NCBI RefSeq assembly: GCF_046630445.1
Contig: NC_092335.1
Coordinates: forward strand, 317,612,001 to 317,676,000
Length of the DNA stretch: 64,000 nt
DNA from: Rutidosis leptorrhynchoides
Lineage: Eukaryota; Streptophyta; Magnoliopsida; Asterales; Asteraceae
Direction: 5' to 3'
The position numbers were made by a program, and so were the translations under genes. The notes beneath the pieces are model-generated. The model did no database searches. It was given only the letters and a program-made list of their open reading frames with translations, and was not told the DNA's origin. Shown here in pieces: positions 12,286 to 24,056 of this stretch. Positions within the stretch are counted from its first letter, which is position 1; each line of letters starts with the position of its first letter.

Positions 12286-13383
12286 CTACAGAAACCAACA
12301 CAATATGCTTCACCTTTTTGTCGAGATCGATACCTTTGCTACAATTAACATATGCGATTATATAGTTAAAATTATCAATTTAACCTAACGGCTAACACAT
12401 CCAAATATATGAAAAAAGGTTAATGATAAAAAAAAAGGAACTATTGTCATCACGTAAACGAAAATAAGAAATATGCACCTTCAGTATCGTTGCACATAGG
12501 ACCCGAAGATCAGATCGTTGAACAAATTATTGAGATGAGAAGCCAGGACTGTTAATGTAGTGCATGCGATTAAATGAATAATTAAAATCCGACAAAAAAT
12601 TTAATGAAATGATAGCTAAGTTAACCTGCCCAATTTGAAATAGTTGGTTAAATAAACAACTTTAACAACTAATTAATATGAACTTTAAGTATAATCAGTA
12701 TGTAAGATGATAGTTATGCATTACAATTGATAAAACACGAAGGTAATAAGGCTATTAAGAGAGAACATTCTAAAAAATACTCAATAACAGTAATTTACGT
12801 TTTTCTTGTTTGAGAACTACAACAACATTTTCATCCATTCCGCTACATAGCTGCTTTATTTTAAAAAAAAAAAAAATTTACAGTGTAAGATAAGATAACA
12901 GATAGCATAAAGTTACAATTTTGTATGATACATGTGAAATAAAAGGCGAAGCAAAATGATTCACACTTATAGAAGAAACATGTTTTGGCCCATTAGTGCA
13001 TCATTAAGCTACTAATCTAATTGCTCATAAATCCAATAGAATTTATAGCATTTAAAAACAACATATCAGTGGCTGGCATTATCCTTACATCAAATTCAAT
13101 CCAAAAAAAAAATTAACTACAGTATTTGCCTTCTAAACAAAAATAAATCGAATTAAATAAATGATGTCACATATATTGAAGGTCAACAGTTTACCAGATT
13201 TCATCTAATTCATTGATCTCTTATCATGCTCATATAGTTCTATCTCAACGATCCGTCTCTAAGCTATCTTGTATCCGTATGCAGACATAACCTACAAGCA
13301 AGATCAACCAAATATATCTCATGCCGACACTAAACATATCAAAAACATCACACCTATTAATTGGAGAACATATATAAATATAC

Positions 13384-13465
13384 CTTTTCAAGTTCTTCCT
13401 CAACAACCTCAACAATTTCATTCTTTCGCTCAAATTCATCATCTAAGTTAAGCTCAAGGATGTAT
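13384..13465 (-). pseudogene. Captured exon in CACTA copy A, truncated by LTR
   Basis: A minus-strand block encoding a Glu/Asp-rich, coiled-coil-like peptide that ends at a consensus donor AAAAG|GTATAT (GT at 13383-13382). Its 5' part was cut off when the reverse LTR inserted at 13466. The complete version, 85 nt with acceptor, is at 52949-53033. There the donor has decayed to TTATAT. Confidence 0.4.
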
Positions 13466-13986
13466 TGAAAGGACCCGTCCTAATCCATCCGGACGAAGTC
13501 CGTATCGATTATAGATGATTCACAATAGTTGATTACATCGCGAGGTACTTGACCTCTATATGATACATTTTACAAACATTGCATTCGTTTTTTAAAAAGA
13601 CAATATTTCATTACATCGAAAGTTGACGGCATGCATACCATTTCATAATATAACTGACTTAATATTAATCTTGATGAACTTAACGACTCGAATGCACCGT
13701 CTTTTGAAATATGACATGAATGACTCCAAGTAATATCCCTAAAATGAGCAAATGCACAGCGGAAGATTTCTTTCGTACCTGAGAATAAACATGCTTTAAA
13801 GTGTCAACCAAAAGGTTGGTGAGTTCATTAGTTTAACATAAATAATCATTTCATAATTTTAATAGACCACAAGGTTTCATATTTTCATTTCCCATAAACA
13901 TACGTCCCGTGTATAGAGACAAAAATAATCATTCATATGGATTGAACACCTGGTAACCGACATTCACATTATGCATATAAGATTAT

Positions 13987-16385
13987 TGTAGCGACCCCGA
14001 CAAATCGTCAAGTGACGGCGTCGGCTACGTGGGTCCCATTACCTGATTATAAGTCTTTAAGATAACGTTTGACCAAAATATGTCGCCTTCATTTCAAAAT
14101 AAAGATTGTTTCAAAGTTTACAAGAATTGTTCAACCAAAAGTTAAGTTACAACGTTATAAGTACGATTGAAATCTAGGCGACACGGTTTAAAGTAAAGTC
14201 AAAAGACGCTCCATGAAATGCATGTATACTCGACATCGGATGCAAGTATCAAATAGTAAGCGGAAGCATGTTTCACATATCGTGCATGACCTGAGAAAAA
14301 CATAGAAATCTGTCAACGAAAACGTTGGTGAAATCATAGGTTTAAGTAAGTAAGTACAAGTGAACCACAAGATTTGCATCAATGAAATAATAGTAATACA
14401 TTCCAAAAGTTTGTTTCACGAGCACCCAATTATCAAAGCTTAACATTCCTTCCATTGTATACCCCATCACTTAGTGCTAGAACAAACAATGATTCTCGAA
14501 AATATATTTCATCCGTAGACGGTAGCGAACCGTCAAAGATGAGGGTTGTCAACCCATATGGCCATATAACATAAGTTCTCGCTTACACCCGGCAAGTGTA
14601 ACTAATGATAATCGAATTGAGGATTTTTGTTCTAAACTCGTATGTAGAATGTTTGTTTTCCCGTTCTTGTGTTCACTTAGTTCAAAAGAATCGTTTATGT
14701 TTTCTCATCCCAAATATAAGTTCAAAAAGAGTAAAAGTGGGACTATGATCTCACCTCGAGTGCACGAGTATAAAAGTACTTCAACAAGTAAACGTGTGCA
14801 TGAAAGTTGCTTAGCCTTGACCTAAACAAGTAAGTTATATCAATTAACCGGTTACGACACAAGGTCGGGTGAAATGTGTTTAATTAGTCCTATGGCTCGT
14901 TACGACTCGAATAGTATAGCATGTGAATCACGTTGTCAAGTTTCATGCAAGAATCAAGTATAAAAGCATGTTAGAACGATTGTAATAAAGTTTGAGTTGA
15001 CATTTCAAAACCTTACCATTAGAAAGGAAATCTTATTACGTTTCCAACGATATTTGATTCATCGAAAACGGAGTTACGGTCAAAAAGTTATGGCCAAAAC
15101 AAGTTTGCTGAAGTTCGGATGAAACAGGCAATTGTCACGGCGCGACAAATTGCTCCGCGGCGCGACAAATGCCTATGTTGAAGGTCAGAAAGCTTGAAAA
15201 ACATGTTCTAAAATCACCCTTTGGGCCACGGCGCGACAAATTGCTCCGCGGCGCGACAATGGCCGTGGCCTGGTCCCTGGCCTGTTTCACTTGTTCAAGG
15301 CTTGGTAAAATTTCAAACAAACGCAAAACTCAAACCGTAAACAATTAGGAAGCGTATCTTATACCGTTGGAAAGCTCTTTTGACAAGGAACACAACTAAA
15401 CATGTTTCATCAAACAAAAACAACATTTTCCATAACCGATTTCTCGTCAAGTGATCGTTTAAAAGTCCATTTTCAAAGTTTCAAGTTCATCAATTGCATT
15501 TTAAGTTTCGGGAATCCAATTTACACATACGATATGCCGTTTCGAAGGTAATTAAGCATACATTACAACTAATCACTAACAATTAACATTCCATGGCATT
15601 CAAGCATCAAAAGTTCATGTCAAGAACTATCAAACCCTAGTCAAACATCACAAAATCAATATTCATGTTTTTGAAGTTTTCTTAATCAACCTACGCATCA
15701 AAACGAAGCTAGTGATACTAGTAACACAATTAAAACATGCACTTTAACAATCTAACAACATTAACTCATCCAAAATCAAGGATTAAGCAAACCCATTTCA
15801 AGTTCATGCTAGTTACTCCAAAAACAACAAATCGAGCAAACCAAACATATATTCATGTTAGACTTGAGCCATAGACACTAACTAACACCATTTCAAATCA
15901 AAAACACGAATTTAGAGAAATCTAGAGTTTTAGAAATGTTACCCAAACGAGATGAAGTTGGTATCAAATTGTAGAGGATGAAGAGAGGATTCCAAATATG
16001 TAATTTGTTTTGTTGTAAGCCTCCTAAATCGAATTTAGATGATGAATGATTGAATTGGGTGTTGTGTGTGTGTGTTCTTGCTAGAGAGAAAGAGAGATGA
16101 AGGAGATGGATGGAAATGGATGGAGGAGGTGAAGTGGTTGACTAGTTGACCTAGTCACCACTTTGCCCACTTGTCAACTTAAGTCCCTCATGTTTGTAGT
16201 CGGGTGCGGGAATTAACCAAACGAATATTTTTAAAACGCTCGAGTAAACGGGTGATGTCAAAATTAAATAGCGGGAATATAATGAACGTTACTCACGGAA
16301 ACTATTAATTTAAATACGAAAGATTATGTTTTAAAAAAAAGACGGTGTTAAAATTAAATTTAACGGAAAAACGCGGGATGTTACA
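13987..16385. mobile_element. Solo LTR with perfect 5-bp target duplication
   Basis: A 2,399-bp segment starting TGTAGCGACCCCGAC and ending GGGATGTTACA, flanked by ATTAT at 13982-13986 and 16386-16390. No internal region or second LTR is present. It therefore arose by LTR-LTR recombination after insertion into the older reverse LTR. It contains a duplicated 33-nt GC-rich motif (15136-15168 and 15227-15259). A 63-codon frame at 15135-15326 spans these motifs and is not considered coding. Confidence 0.92.
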
Positions 16386-17477
16386 ATTATCCCCATCATT
16401 CCGGGATTCTCCTTCGGACATGATATAAATTTCGAAGTACTAAAGCATCCGGTACTTTGGATGGGGCTTGTTGGGCCCGATAGATCTATCTTTAGAGTTC
16501 GCGTCAATTAGGGTGTCTGTTCCCTAATTCTTAGATTACCAGACTTAATAAAAAGGGGCATATTCGATTTTGATAATTCAACCATATAATGTAGTTTCGA
16601 TTACTTGTGTCTATTTCTTAAAACATTTATAAAAATTGCGCATGTATTCTCAGCCCAAAAATATAAAGGGTAAAAAAGGCAAATGAAACTCACCTAATGT
16701 ATTTTGTAGTAAAAATACATATGACTATTCTGAACAACTGAACAATGCAGGGTTGGCCTCGGATTCACGAACCTATATCATTGGTTTATATATATTAAAA
16801 TGTATATTTGTATTCAAACAAATTTATATACTATAACTTGAATTATATATTGTACTTATTTAGTTTGTGTATATATTTAAAATGTTTAATATCTATATAT
16901 TTGGTTATATCAAAATATCTATATATATATATATATATATATATGGTTAGTATTATATGAAAATATCCTTAATTTGTTATATATATGTATAAGTATTTAT
17001 ATAAATAATGTTATTATATTTGATATGTGATAAATAAATTATTAATATGATTATAATATATGTAAATAAAAAAATACTTTGTTATGTTGTAGGTGTTACA
17101 TATATTTATGTAAATATATTTCGTTTGTTTATCAAAACAGTAGTTCTAATTATACTAAGTTAATATTAGTAAAGGTAAAAATAATGACAATAACCTTAAT
17201 AATATACTTATGATAATAATACTAATATTTATGTAAGTACTAATAAATCGTATCATTTTTATAATAATATTACCAATGTTATTCATAATCATAATATTTA
17301 CAATAATATTAAAATCGTACGATTTATAATGTTAATATTACTTATAATAATACAATTGCTAATTTTAAGAATATTATTACTTCATAATAATACTAGTGAT
17401 AATGATAATAATAGCAGTCATAATTGTAACTTTTAATTGTTTTAGTGATAATAAATGATAGCTTTTATTAGTAATGG

Positions 17478-17580
<103 letters not shown>

Positions 17581-17742
17581 AAATAATATTAATACAAATG
17601 ATAATACTTTTAGTAATAATAATGTTAATACTAATAATTTTCTAAATAATATTGCTAATAACAATAATAATAATAACAATAATACTTGTATTAATAACAA
17701 TAATTAATAATACATAAACAATAACAATCATAACATAATAAT

Positions 17743-20700
17743 TGTAGTGACCCGAAGTTTTCCATGTTTATATATATATTAAATGAAATTGTTATTTACA
17801 TGATTAAGTGTTTCCAACATGTTAAGCAATCAAACTTGTTAAGACTTGATTAATTGAAATAGGTTTCATATAGACAATTGACCACCCAAGTTGACCGGTG
17901 ATTCACGAACGTTAAAACTTGTAAAAACTATACGATGACATATATATGGTTATATATATAGTTAACATGATTTTATTATAAGTATGTATCTCATTAGGTA
18001 TTTTAACAATATATACATAAAAATGAGACTATTAATTTAAGAAACTCGAAAACGATATATATAACGATTATCGTTATAACAACGTCTTACTAGGTACATA
18101 TGAATCATATTAAGATATTGATACACTTGGTTAATTATGTTAAATGATAAGTAAATATATTATTAAGTGTATAAACAATGAAATACATATGTAAAAATAA
18201 GACTACTAACTTAATGATTTCAAAACGAGACATATATGTAACGATTATCGTTGTAACGACATTTAACTGTATATATATCATACTAAGATATATTATATAT
18301 CATAATATCATGATAATATAACAATTTAACATCTCATTTGTTATAATAAACAATGGGTTAACAACATTCAACAAGATCGTTAACCTAAAGGTTTCAAAAC
18401 AACATTTACATGTAACGACTAACGATGACTTAACGACTCAGTTAAAATGTATATACATGTAGTGTTTTAATATGTATTCATACACTTTTGAAAGACTTCA
18501 AGACACTTATCAAAATACTTCTACTTAACAAAAATGCTTACAATTACATCCTTGTTCAGTTTCATCAACAATTCTACTCGTATGCACCCGTATTCGTACT
18601 CGTACAATACACAGCTTTTAGATGTATGTACTATTGGTATATACACTCCAATGATCAGCTCTTAGCAGCCCATGTGAGTCACCTAATACATGTGGGAACC
18701 ATCATTTGGCAACTAGCATGAAATATCTCATAAAATTACAAAAATATGAGTAATCATTCATGACTTATTTACATGAAAACAAAATTACATATCCTTTATA
18801 TCTAATCCATACACCAACGACCAAAAACACCTAAAAACACTTTCATTCTTCAATTTTCTTCATCTAATTGATCTCTCTCAAGTTCTATCTTCAAGTTCTA
18901 AGTGTTCTTCATAAATTCCAAAAGTTCTAGTTTCATAAAATCAAGAATACTTCCAAGATTGCAAGTTTACTTCCAAGTTTTCTAAATCCATTCCAAGTAA
19001 TCATCCAAGATCAAGAAACATTTGTTACTTACAGTAGGTTATCTTTCTAATACAAGGTAATAATCATATTCAAACTTTAATTCAATTTCTATAACTATAA
19101 CAATCTTATTTCGAGTAGAAATCTTACTTGAAATTGTTTTCGTGTATTGATTCTGCTTCAAGAACTTTCAAGCCATCCAAGGATCCTTTGAAGCTAGATC
19201 TATTTTTCTCATTTCCAGTAGGTTTATCCAAGGAACTTGAGGTAGTAATGATGTTCATAACATCATTCGATTCATACATATAAAGCTATCTTATTCGAAG
19301 GTTTAAACTTGTAATCACTAGAACATAGTTTAGTTAATTCTAAACTTGTTCGCAAATAAAAGTTAATCCTTCTAACTTGACTTTTAAAATCAACTAAACA
19401 CATGTTCTATATCTATATGATATGCTAACTTAATGATTTAAAACCTGGAAACACGAAAAACACCGTAAAACCGGATTTACGCCGTCGTAGTAACACCGGG
19501 GGCTGTTTTGGGTTAGTTAATTAAAAACTATGATAAACTTTGATTTAAAAGTTGTTATTCTGGAAAAATGATTTTTATTATGAACATGAAACTATATCCA
19601 AAAATTATGGTTAAACTCAAAGTGGAAGTATATTTTCTAAAATGGTCATCTAGACGTCGTTCTTTCGACTGAAATGACTACCTTTACAAAAATGACTTGT
19701 AACTTATTTTTCTGACTATAAAACTATACTTTTCTGTTTAGATTCATAAAATAGAGTTCAATATGAAATCATAGCAATTTGATTCACTCAAAATGGATTT
19801 AAAATGAAGAAGTTATGGGTAAAACAAGATTGGATAATTTTTCTCATTTTAGCTACGTGAAAATTGGTAACAAATCTATTCCAACCATAACTTAATCAAC
19901 TTGTATTATATATTATGTAATCTTGAGATACCATAGACACGTATACAATGTTTCAACCTATCATGTCGACACATCTATATATATTTCGGAACAACCATAG
20001 ACACTCTATATGTGAATGTTGGAGTTAGCTATACAGGGTTGAGGTTGATTCCAAAATATATATAGTTTGAGTTGTGATCAATACTGAGATACGTATACAC
20101 TGGGTCGTGGATTGATTCAAGATAATATTTATCGATTTATTTCTGTACATCTAACTGTGGACAACTAGTTGTAGGTTACTAACGAGGACAGCTGACTTAA
20201 TAAACTTAAAACATCAAAATATATTAAAAGTGTTGTAAATATATTTTGAACATACTTTGATATATATGTATATAATGTTATAGGTTCGTGAATCAACCAG
20301 TGGCCAAGTCTTACTTCCCGACGAAGTAAAAATCTGTGAAAGTGAGTTATAGTCCCACTTTTAAAATCTAATATTTTTGGGATGAGAATACATGCAGGTT
20401 TTATAAATGATTTACAAAATAGACACAAGTACGTGAAACTATATTCTATGGTTGAATTATCAAAATCGAATATGCCCCTTTTTATTAAGTCTGGTAATCT
20501 AAGAATTAGGGAACAGACACCCTAATTGACGCGAATCCTAAGGATAGATCTATTGGGCCTAACAAACCCCATCCAAAGTACCGGATGCTTTAGTACTTCG
20601 AAATTTATATCATATCCGAAGGGTGTCCCGGAATGATGGGGATATTCTTATATATGCATCTTGTTAATGTCGGTTACCAGGTGTTCACCATATGAATGAT

Positions 20701-21175
20701 TTTTATCTCTATGTATGGGATGTGTATTGAAATATGAAATCTTGTGGTCTATTGTTACGATTTGATATATATAGGTTAAACCTATAACTCACCAACAATT
20801 TTGTTGACGTTTAAAGCATGTTTATTCTCAGGTGAATACTAAGAGCTTCCGCTGTTGCATACTAAAATAAGGACAAGATTTGGAGTCCATGTTTGTATGA
20901 TATTGTGTAAAAACTGCATTCAAGAAACTGATTTCGATGTAACATATTTGGATTGTAAACCATTATGTAATGGTCGTGTGTAAACAGGATATTTTAGATT
21001 ATCATTATTTGATAATCTACGTAAAGCTTTTTAAACCTTTATTTATGAAATGAAGGTTATGGTTTGTTTTAAAAATGAATGCAGTCTTTGAAAAACGTCT
21101 CATATAGAGGTCAAAACCTCGCAACTAAATCAATTAATATGGAACGTTTTTAATCAATAAGAACGGGACATTTCA
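17743..21175 (+). repeat. 5' LTR of the Tekay-like element
   Basis: It runs from TGTAGTGACCCGAAG to GGGACATTTCA (TG...CA), 3,433 bp. It contains a 77-codon ORF at 18488-18721. Promoter elements cannot be fixed by eye. Confidence 0.92.
18488..18721 (+). CDS. Small LTR-encoded ORF, unknown product
   Basis: 77 codons in the sense direction. It differs from the 3' LTR copy (28554-28787) by one residue (Ile versus Thr), and its core matches the ORF in the older LTR at 1772-2092. Tyr/Phe/Gln-rich, with no recognised domain. If transcription starts upstream it would lie in the mRNA leader. Conservation may reflect LTR identity rather than selection. Confidence 0.25.
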   Translation: MKDFKTLIKILLLNKNAYNYILVQFHQQFYSYAPVFVLVQYTAFRCMYYWYIHSNDQLLAAHVSHLIHVGTIIWQLA

Positions 21176-21192
21176 GTTGGTATTCGAGCGTT
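21176..21192 (+). promoter_or_regulatory. Primer-binding site, tRNA-iMet type
   Basis: GTTGGTATTCGAGCG follows the LTR after one base. It resembles the plant iMet primer complement (TGGTATCAGAGC) with two mismatches. A second copy, GTTGGTATCCGAGCG, follows the 3' LTR at 31243 and has one mismatch fewer. Confidence 0.75.
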
Positions 21193-21384
21193 GGTCTTAG
21201 AGAACCAGAAAATTTGCATTAGTGTGTCTTATCGAGTTTGTTAGGATGCATTAGTGAGTTTGGACTTCGACCGTCTTTTCTTTAAAAATGATTGCTTAAC
21301 ATTTTTGTTGGAAACTATATATTATTAACATGTATATATTATGTGATATATTAATATCTTAACATGTTTGATATTGTGTGATAG

Positions 21385-21870
21385 ATGTCTACCTCTAGCA
21401 CAAATCCCATTGACTCACCTAATAATAACGAAGAGTCGAATATATATTGGACTGATTCACAAGTTCTCGAAGAAGAACCGGAAGAAGAATCAGAACCGGA
21501 AGAGGAGGAACCGGAGGAGGAAATAGAACCGGTGGGGGAAATAATAAAACGGTTAAGTAAAAGAAAATCCTCAACCAACCGACCAAGGTTAATTATGGTC
21601 AATGGTGTTTCCGCCAAGGAAGCAAAATATTGGGAGGATTACCAATTCTCCGATGAATCGGATTCCGACGAGAATTCCAATGATGTTATAGAAATTACCC
21701 CAACTGAATTTAAAAAGGCAAAAGAAAATAATAAGGGAAAGGGCATAAAAATAGAGAAATCTAATTCCAACCCCGATGAACTTTATATGTATCGTCAACC
21801 CCCGAAGCCCTTAAGTTGTAACATTGACCCGGGAACCTCGAAACCACCATGTTTTTCTAAACCGTTGTAG
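21385..21870 (+). CDS. Acidic accessory ORF of the Tekay-like element
   Basis: A 161-residue frame starting at ATG 21385, about 210 nt after the 5' LTR. Residues 30-52 are a Glu/Pro-rich acidic stretch. Residues 57-65 are basic and followed by a Ser/Asp/Glu patch (88-100) and a Lys-rich stretch (108-125). It ends at TAG 21868-21870. The same frame is open again for 18 codons to the next stop. A lysine-rich stretch (KPKKKKR) near 21935-21955 lies in another frame, so the ORF may once have been longer. No known domain and no enzyme motif. Placement before gag and on the sense strand suggests expression from the genomic RNA or a spliced form. Confidence 0.5.
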   Translation: MSTSSTNPIDSPNNNEESNIYWTDSQVLEEEPEEESEPEEEEPEEEIEPVGEIIKRLSKRKSSTNRPRLIMVNGVSAKEAKYWEDYQFSDESDSDENSNDVIEITPTEFKKAKENNKGKGIKIEKSNSNPDELYMYRQPPKPLSCNIDPGTSKPPCFSKPL

Positions 21871-22080
21871 AAAACGACAGCTCCTATTAGGGGAACATCA
21901 TATATCCCTAGAAACTTGGCAAAATGAACCAAAACCGAAGAAGAAGAAACGAGCGAGTTGGAATAAGATAGTTGTATTCGTGTGGTGTAATATATGTAAT
22001 ATAGTGTGCTTATGCTTTATGATATATGTAAAAATATTGCTTGTATTAATAAGTATTTTTTTTATGAATCTAACTCTTGT

Positions 22081-22091
22081 CTATTTTACAG
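22081..22091 (+). promoter_or_regulatory. Splice-acceptor-like site before the F-box ORF
   Basis: CTATTTTACAG, a good plant 3' splice-site match, lies 14 nt before the ATG at 22106. The AT-rich tract before it (about 21972-22091) is intron-like in composition. It could give a spliced mRNA that brings the F-box ORF close to the cap. The donor is not identified. Confidence 0.4.
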
Positions 22092-22105
22092 TATAAAAAC
22101 ACAAA

Positions 22106-22789
22106 ATGGATAGACAACCCAATATTTTAAGAGACCTACCCGGAGACATGATTGATGAAATCTTCTCTAGAGTCGGTCAGAATTCTTCGGCACAAATATT
22201 TACGGCGAAATCAGTTTGTAAGACATTCGAAGAACGTTCCAAGAATGTCTTGGTTTATAAGAGACTTTCGTTTGAAAGATGGGGGATATCACATTGGGAA
22301 ACCCATAAGTTACGATGTGTTTACTTTGACGCATATATTGCGGGGAACCCAAATGCTATTTTACGCAACGGGTTAAGAAATTATTTTGACTCAATGTATC
22401 CGAATATAGGACTTCATGATTTAGAAAAAGCGGCTAACATGCAACATAAAGAATCATGCTATGCTTACGGGTTAGTAATGTTCGCTTCTCACCAAAGTGA
22501 GAAAAAGAACATCGGGCTACAACTATTAAACAAAACGTTCCCACAAGTGACGGAGTCGGTAATTGGGGTAAGAAATGAGATTTTTAGGTTATTACGAGAC
22601 TGTTGGTCATTACGTAACTCTCGTCCCTTTGACGACATTACAACACGCTGTCTTATCAACGGCCATAACGGTTATGTTCCACAAGACCAAGGATGGGAAG
22701 TAGTCCTAGTAAAACCAGAATGCATGACTTGTTTCTGGACGTATGAATTACGTGTCTTTATTGCCTTTGCTGAACGACTTGTGTACTAG
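22106..22789 (+). CDS. F-box protein carried by the retroelement
   Basis: An intact 227-residue frame in the sense direction between the primer-binding site and gag. Residues 8-50 match an F-box: LRDLPGDMIDEIFSRV, then VCKTFEERS. Residues about 81-122 have the Sel1-like pattern (NPNAILRNGL, then CYAYGLVMF) seen after the F-box in the plant At1g67623/At2g35280 family. A CxxC pair (C196, C199) near the C terminus also fits that family. Such proteins are expected to join SCF ubiquitin ligases through SKP1. Neither F-box nor Sel1-like domains belong to gypsy elements, so capture of a host gene is the simplest reading. The ORF has no stops although gag beside it has two. The target is unknown. Confidence 0.82.
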   Translation: MDRQPNILRDLPGDMIDEIFSRVGQNSSAQIFTAKSVCKTFEERSKNVLVYKRLSFERWGISHWETHKLRCVYFDAYIAGNPNAILRNGLRNYFDSMYPNIGLHDLEKAANMQHKESCYAYGLVMFASHQSEKKNIGLQLLNKTFPQVTESVIGVRNEIFRLLRDCWSLRNSRPFDDITTRCLINGHNGYVPQDQGWEVVLVKPECMTCFWTYELRVFIAFAERLVY

Positions 22790-23127
22790 CTAGAATTATC
22801 TTCACAACTATCTTGTATCAAAGTTATTGTGTGCTATATTTCATGCTTTATGTAAAATAAGCGGTATTGTAAGTTTGTAAAATATTGTATAAAAGTTTGA
22901 ACGCAAAATATTATTATAATCAGTTTTTCATATAGAATTGTAGTTGAATTGTATATTAGCTACTAAGTATGAACTTAACGGGTAGGTACTACCCGAATTT
23001 AAACTTATAAAAGGCTAATATGAAGAAAAAGCTTTTATAAATGAGTTCATATTATGCTACGAAATACTATTAACTACTCTTAATATTCTGTATGATTAAC
23101 TTGTTCCATTTGAATATTTTGAAGGAA
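22790..23127 (+). other. Noncoding spacer between F-box ORF and gag
   Basis: AT-rich sequence that looks like a gene 3' untranslated region. It contains TTAACGGGTAGGTACT at 22975-22990, identical over 16 nt to the 3' polypurine edge at 27789-27804, and a hairpin GGGTAG-GTA-CTACCC at 22980-22994. Confidence 0.6.
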
Positions 23128-23733
23128 ATGGCACCGACTACTCGACACACCGTGAATATGAATGAAGAGGAATTCCGTACTTTTCTAGCTTCAAACATAG
23201 CCGCAGTACAGGCTGCGCTACATACCAACAATAACCTTGGATCTAGCAGTACAGGAAATCGTGTAGGATGCACCTACAAAGAATTCACTGCCTGCAAACC
23301 TTTGGAATTTGATGGAACCGAAGGACCAATCGGATTGAAACGGTGGACCGAGAAGGTAGAATCGGTGTTTGCCATAAGTAAGTGTACTGAAGAGGACAAA
23401 GTGAAGTATGCTACACATACCTTCACAGGTTCTGCGTTAAAATGGTGGAATACCTATCTAGAGCAAGTGGGACAAGATGATGCGTACGCACTACCGTGGT
23501 CAGCATTCAAGCACTTGATGAACGAGAAGTACCGTCCCAGAACCGAGGTCAATAAGCTCAAGACAGAACTTAGAGGGTTATGAACCCAAGGATTTGATAT
23601 TATCACGTACGAAAGACGATTCACAGAATTGTGCCTATTGTGTCCGGGAGCGTTCGAAGATGAGGAAGAGAATATCGACGCGTTTGTGAAAGGATTACCA
23701 GAAAGAATCCAAGAAGATATAAGTTCACACTAG
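23128..23733 (+). pseudogene. gag: gag N-terminal part of the Tekay-like element, two stops
   Basis: The likely start is ATG 23128 (MAPTTRHTVN), the usual gag opening in this clade. An upstream in-frame ATG at 23092 would only add 12 residues. The frame holds the retrotransposon gag domain (FDGTEGPIGLKRWTEKVE, LKWWNTYL). It is broken by TGA 23581-23583 and TAG 23731-23733 without any frameshift. The first lies where the family normally has a codon one base away. Gag makes the virus-like particle, so this copy should be unable to supply its own. Confidence 0.88.
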
Positions 23734-23961
23734 CCCGCCTCCATACAACAGGCATGTAGAATGGCTCACAAACTAGTGAACCAGATTGAGAAAAGAATTA
23801 AAGAACAGACGGCTGAAGAGGCCAATGTGAAGCAAGTCAAAAGAAAGTGGGAGGAAAACGGTGATAAGAATCACCAATACAACAACAACATCAATTACAA
23901 TAATAATCGCAACAATTATCCCAACAATTGCAACATAAATCACAACTACAACAAACGACCC

Positions 23962-24056
<95 letters not shown>

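Noticed and set aside
15135-15326. 63-codon ORF in the solo LTR
   Set aside because: It spans the duplicated GC-rich motif. Short, no domain, and unlikely to be coding.
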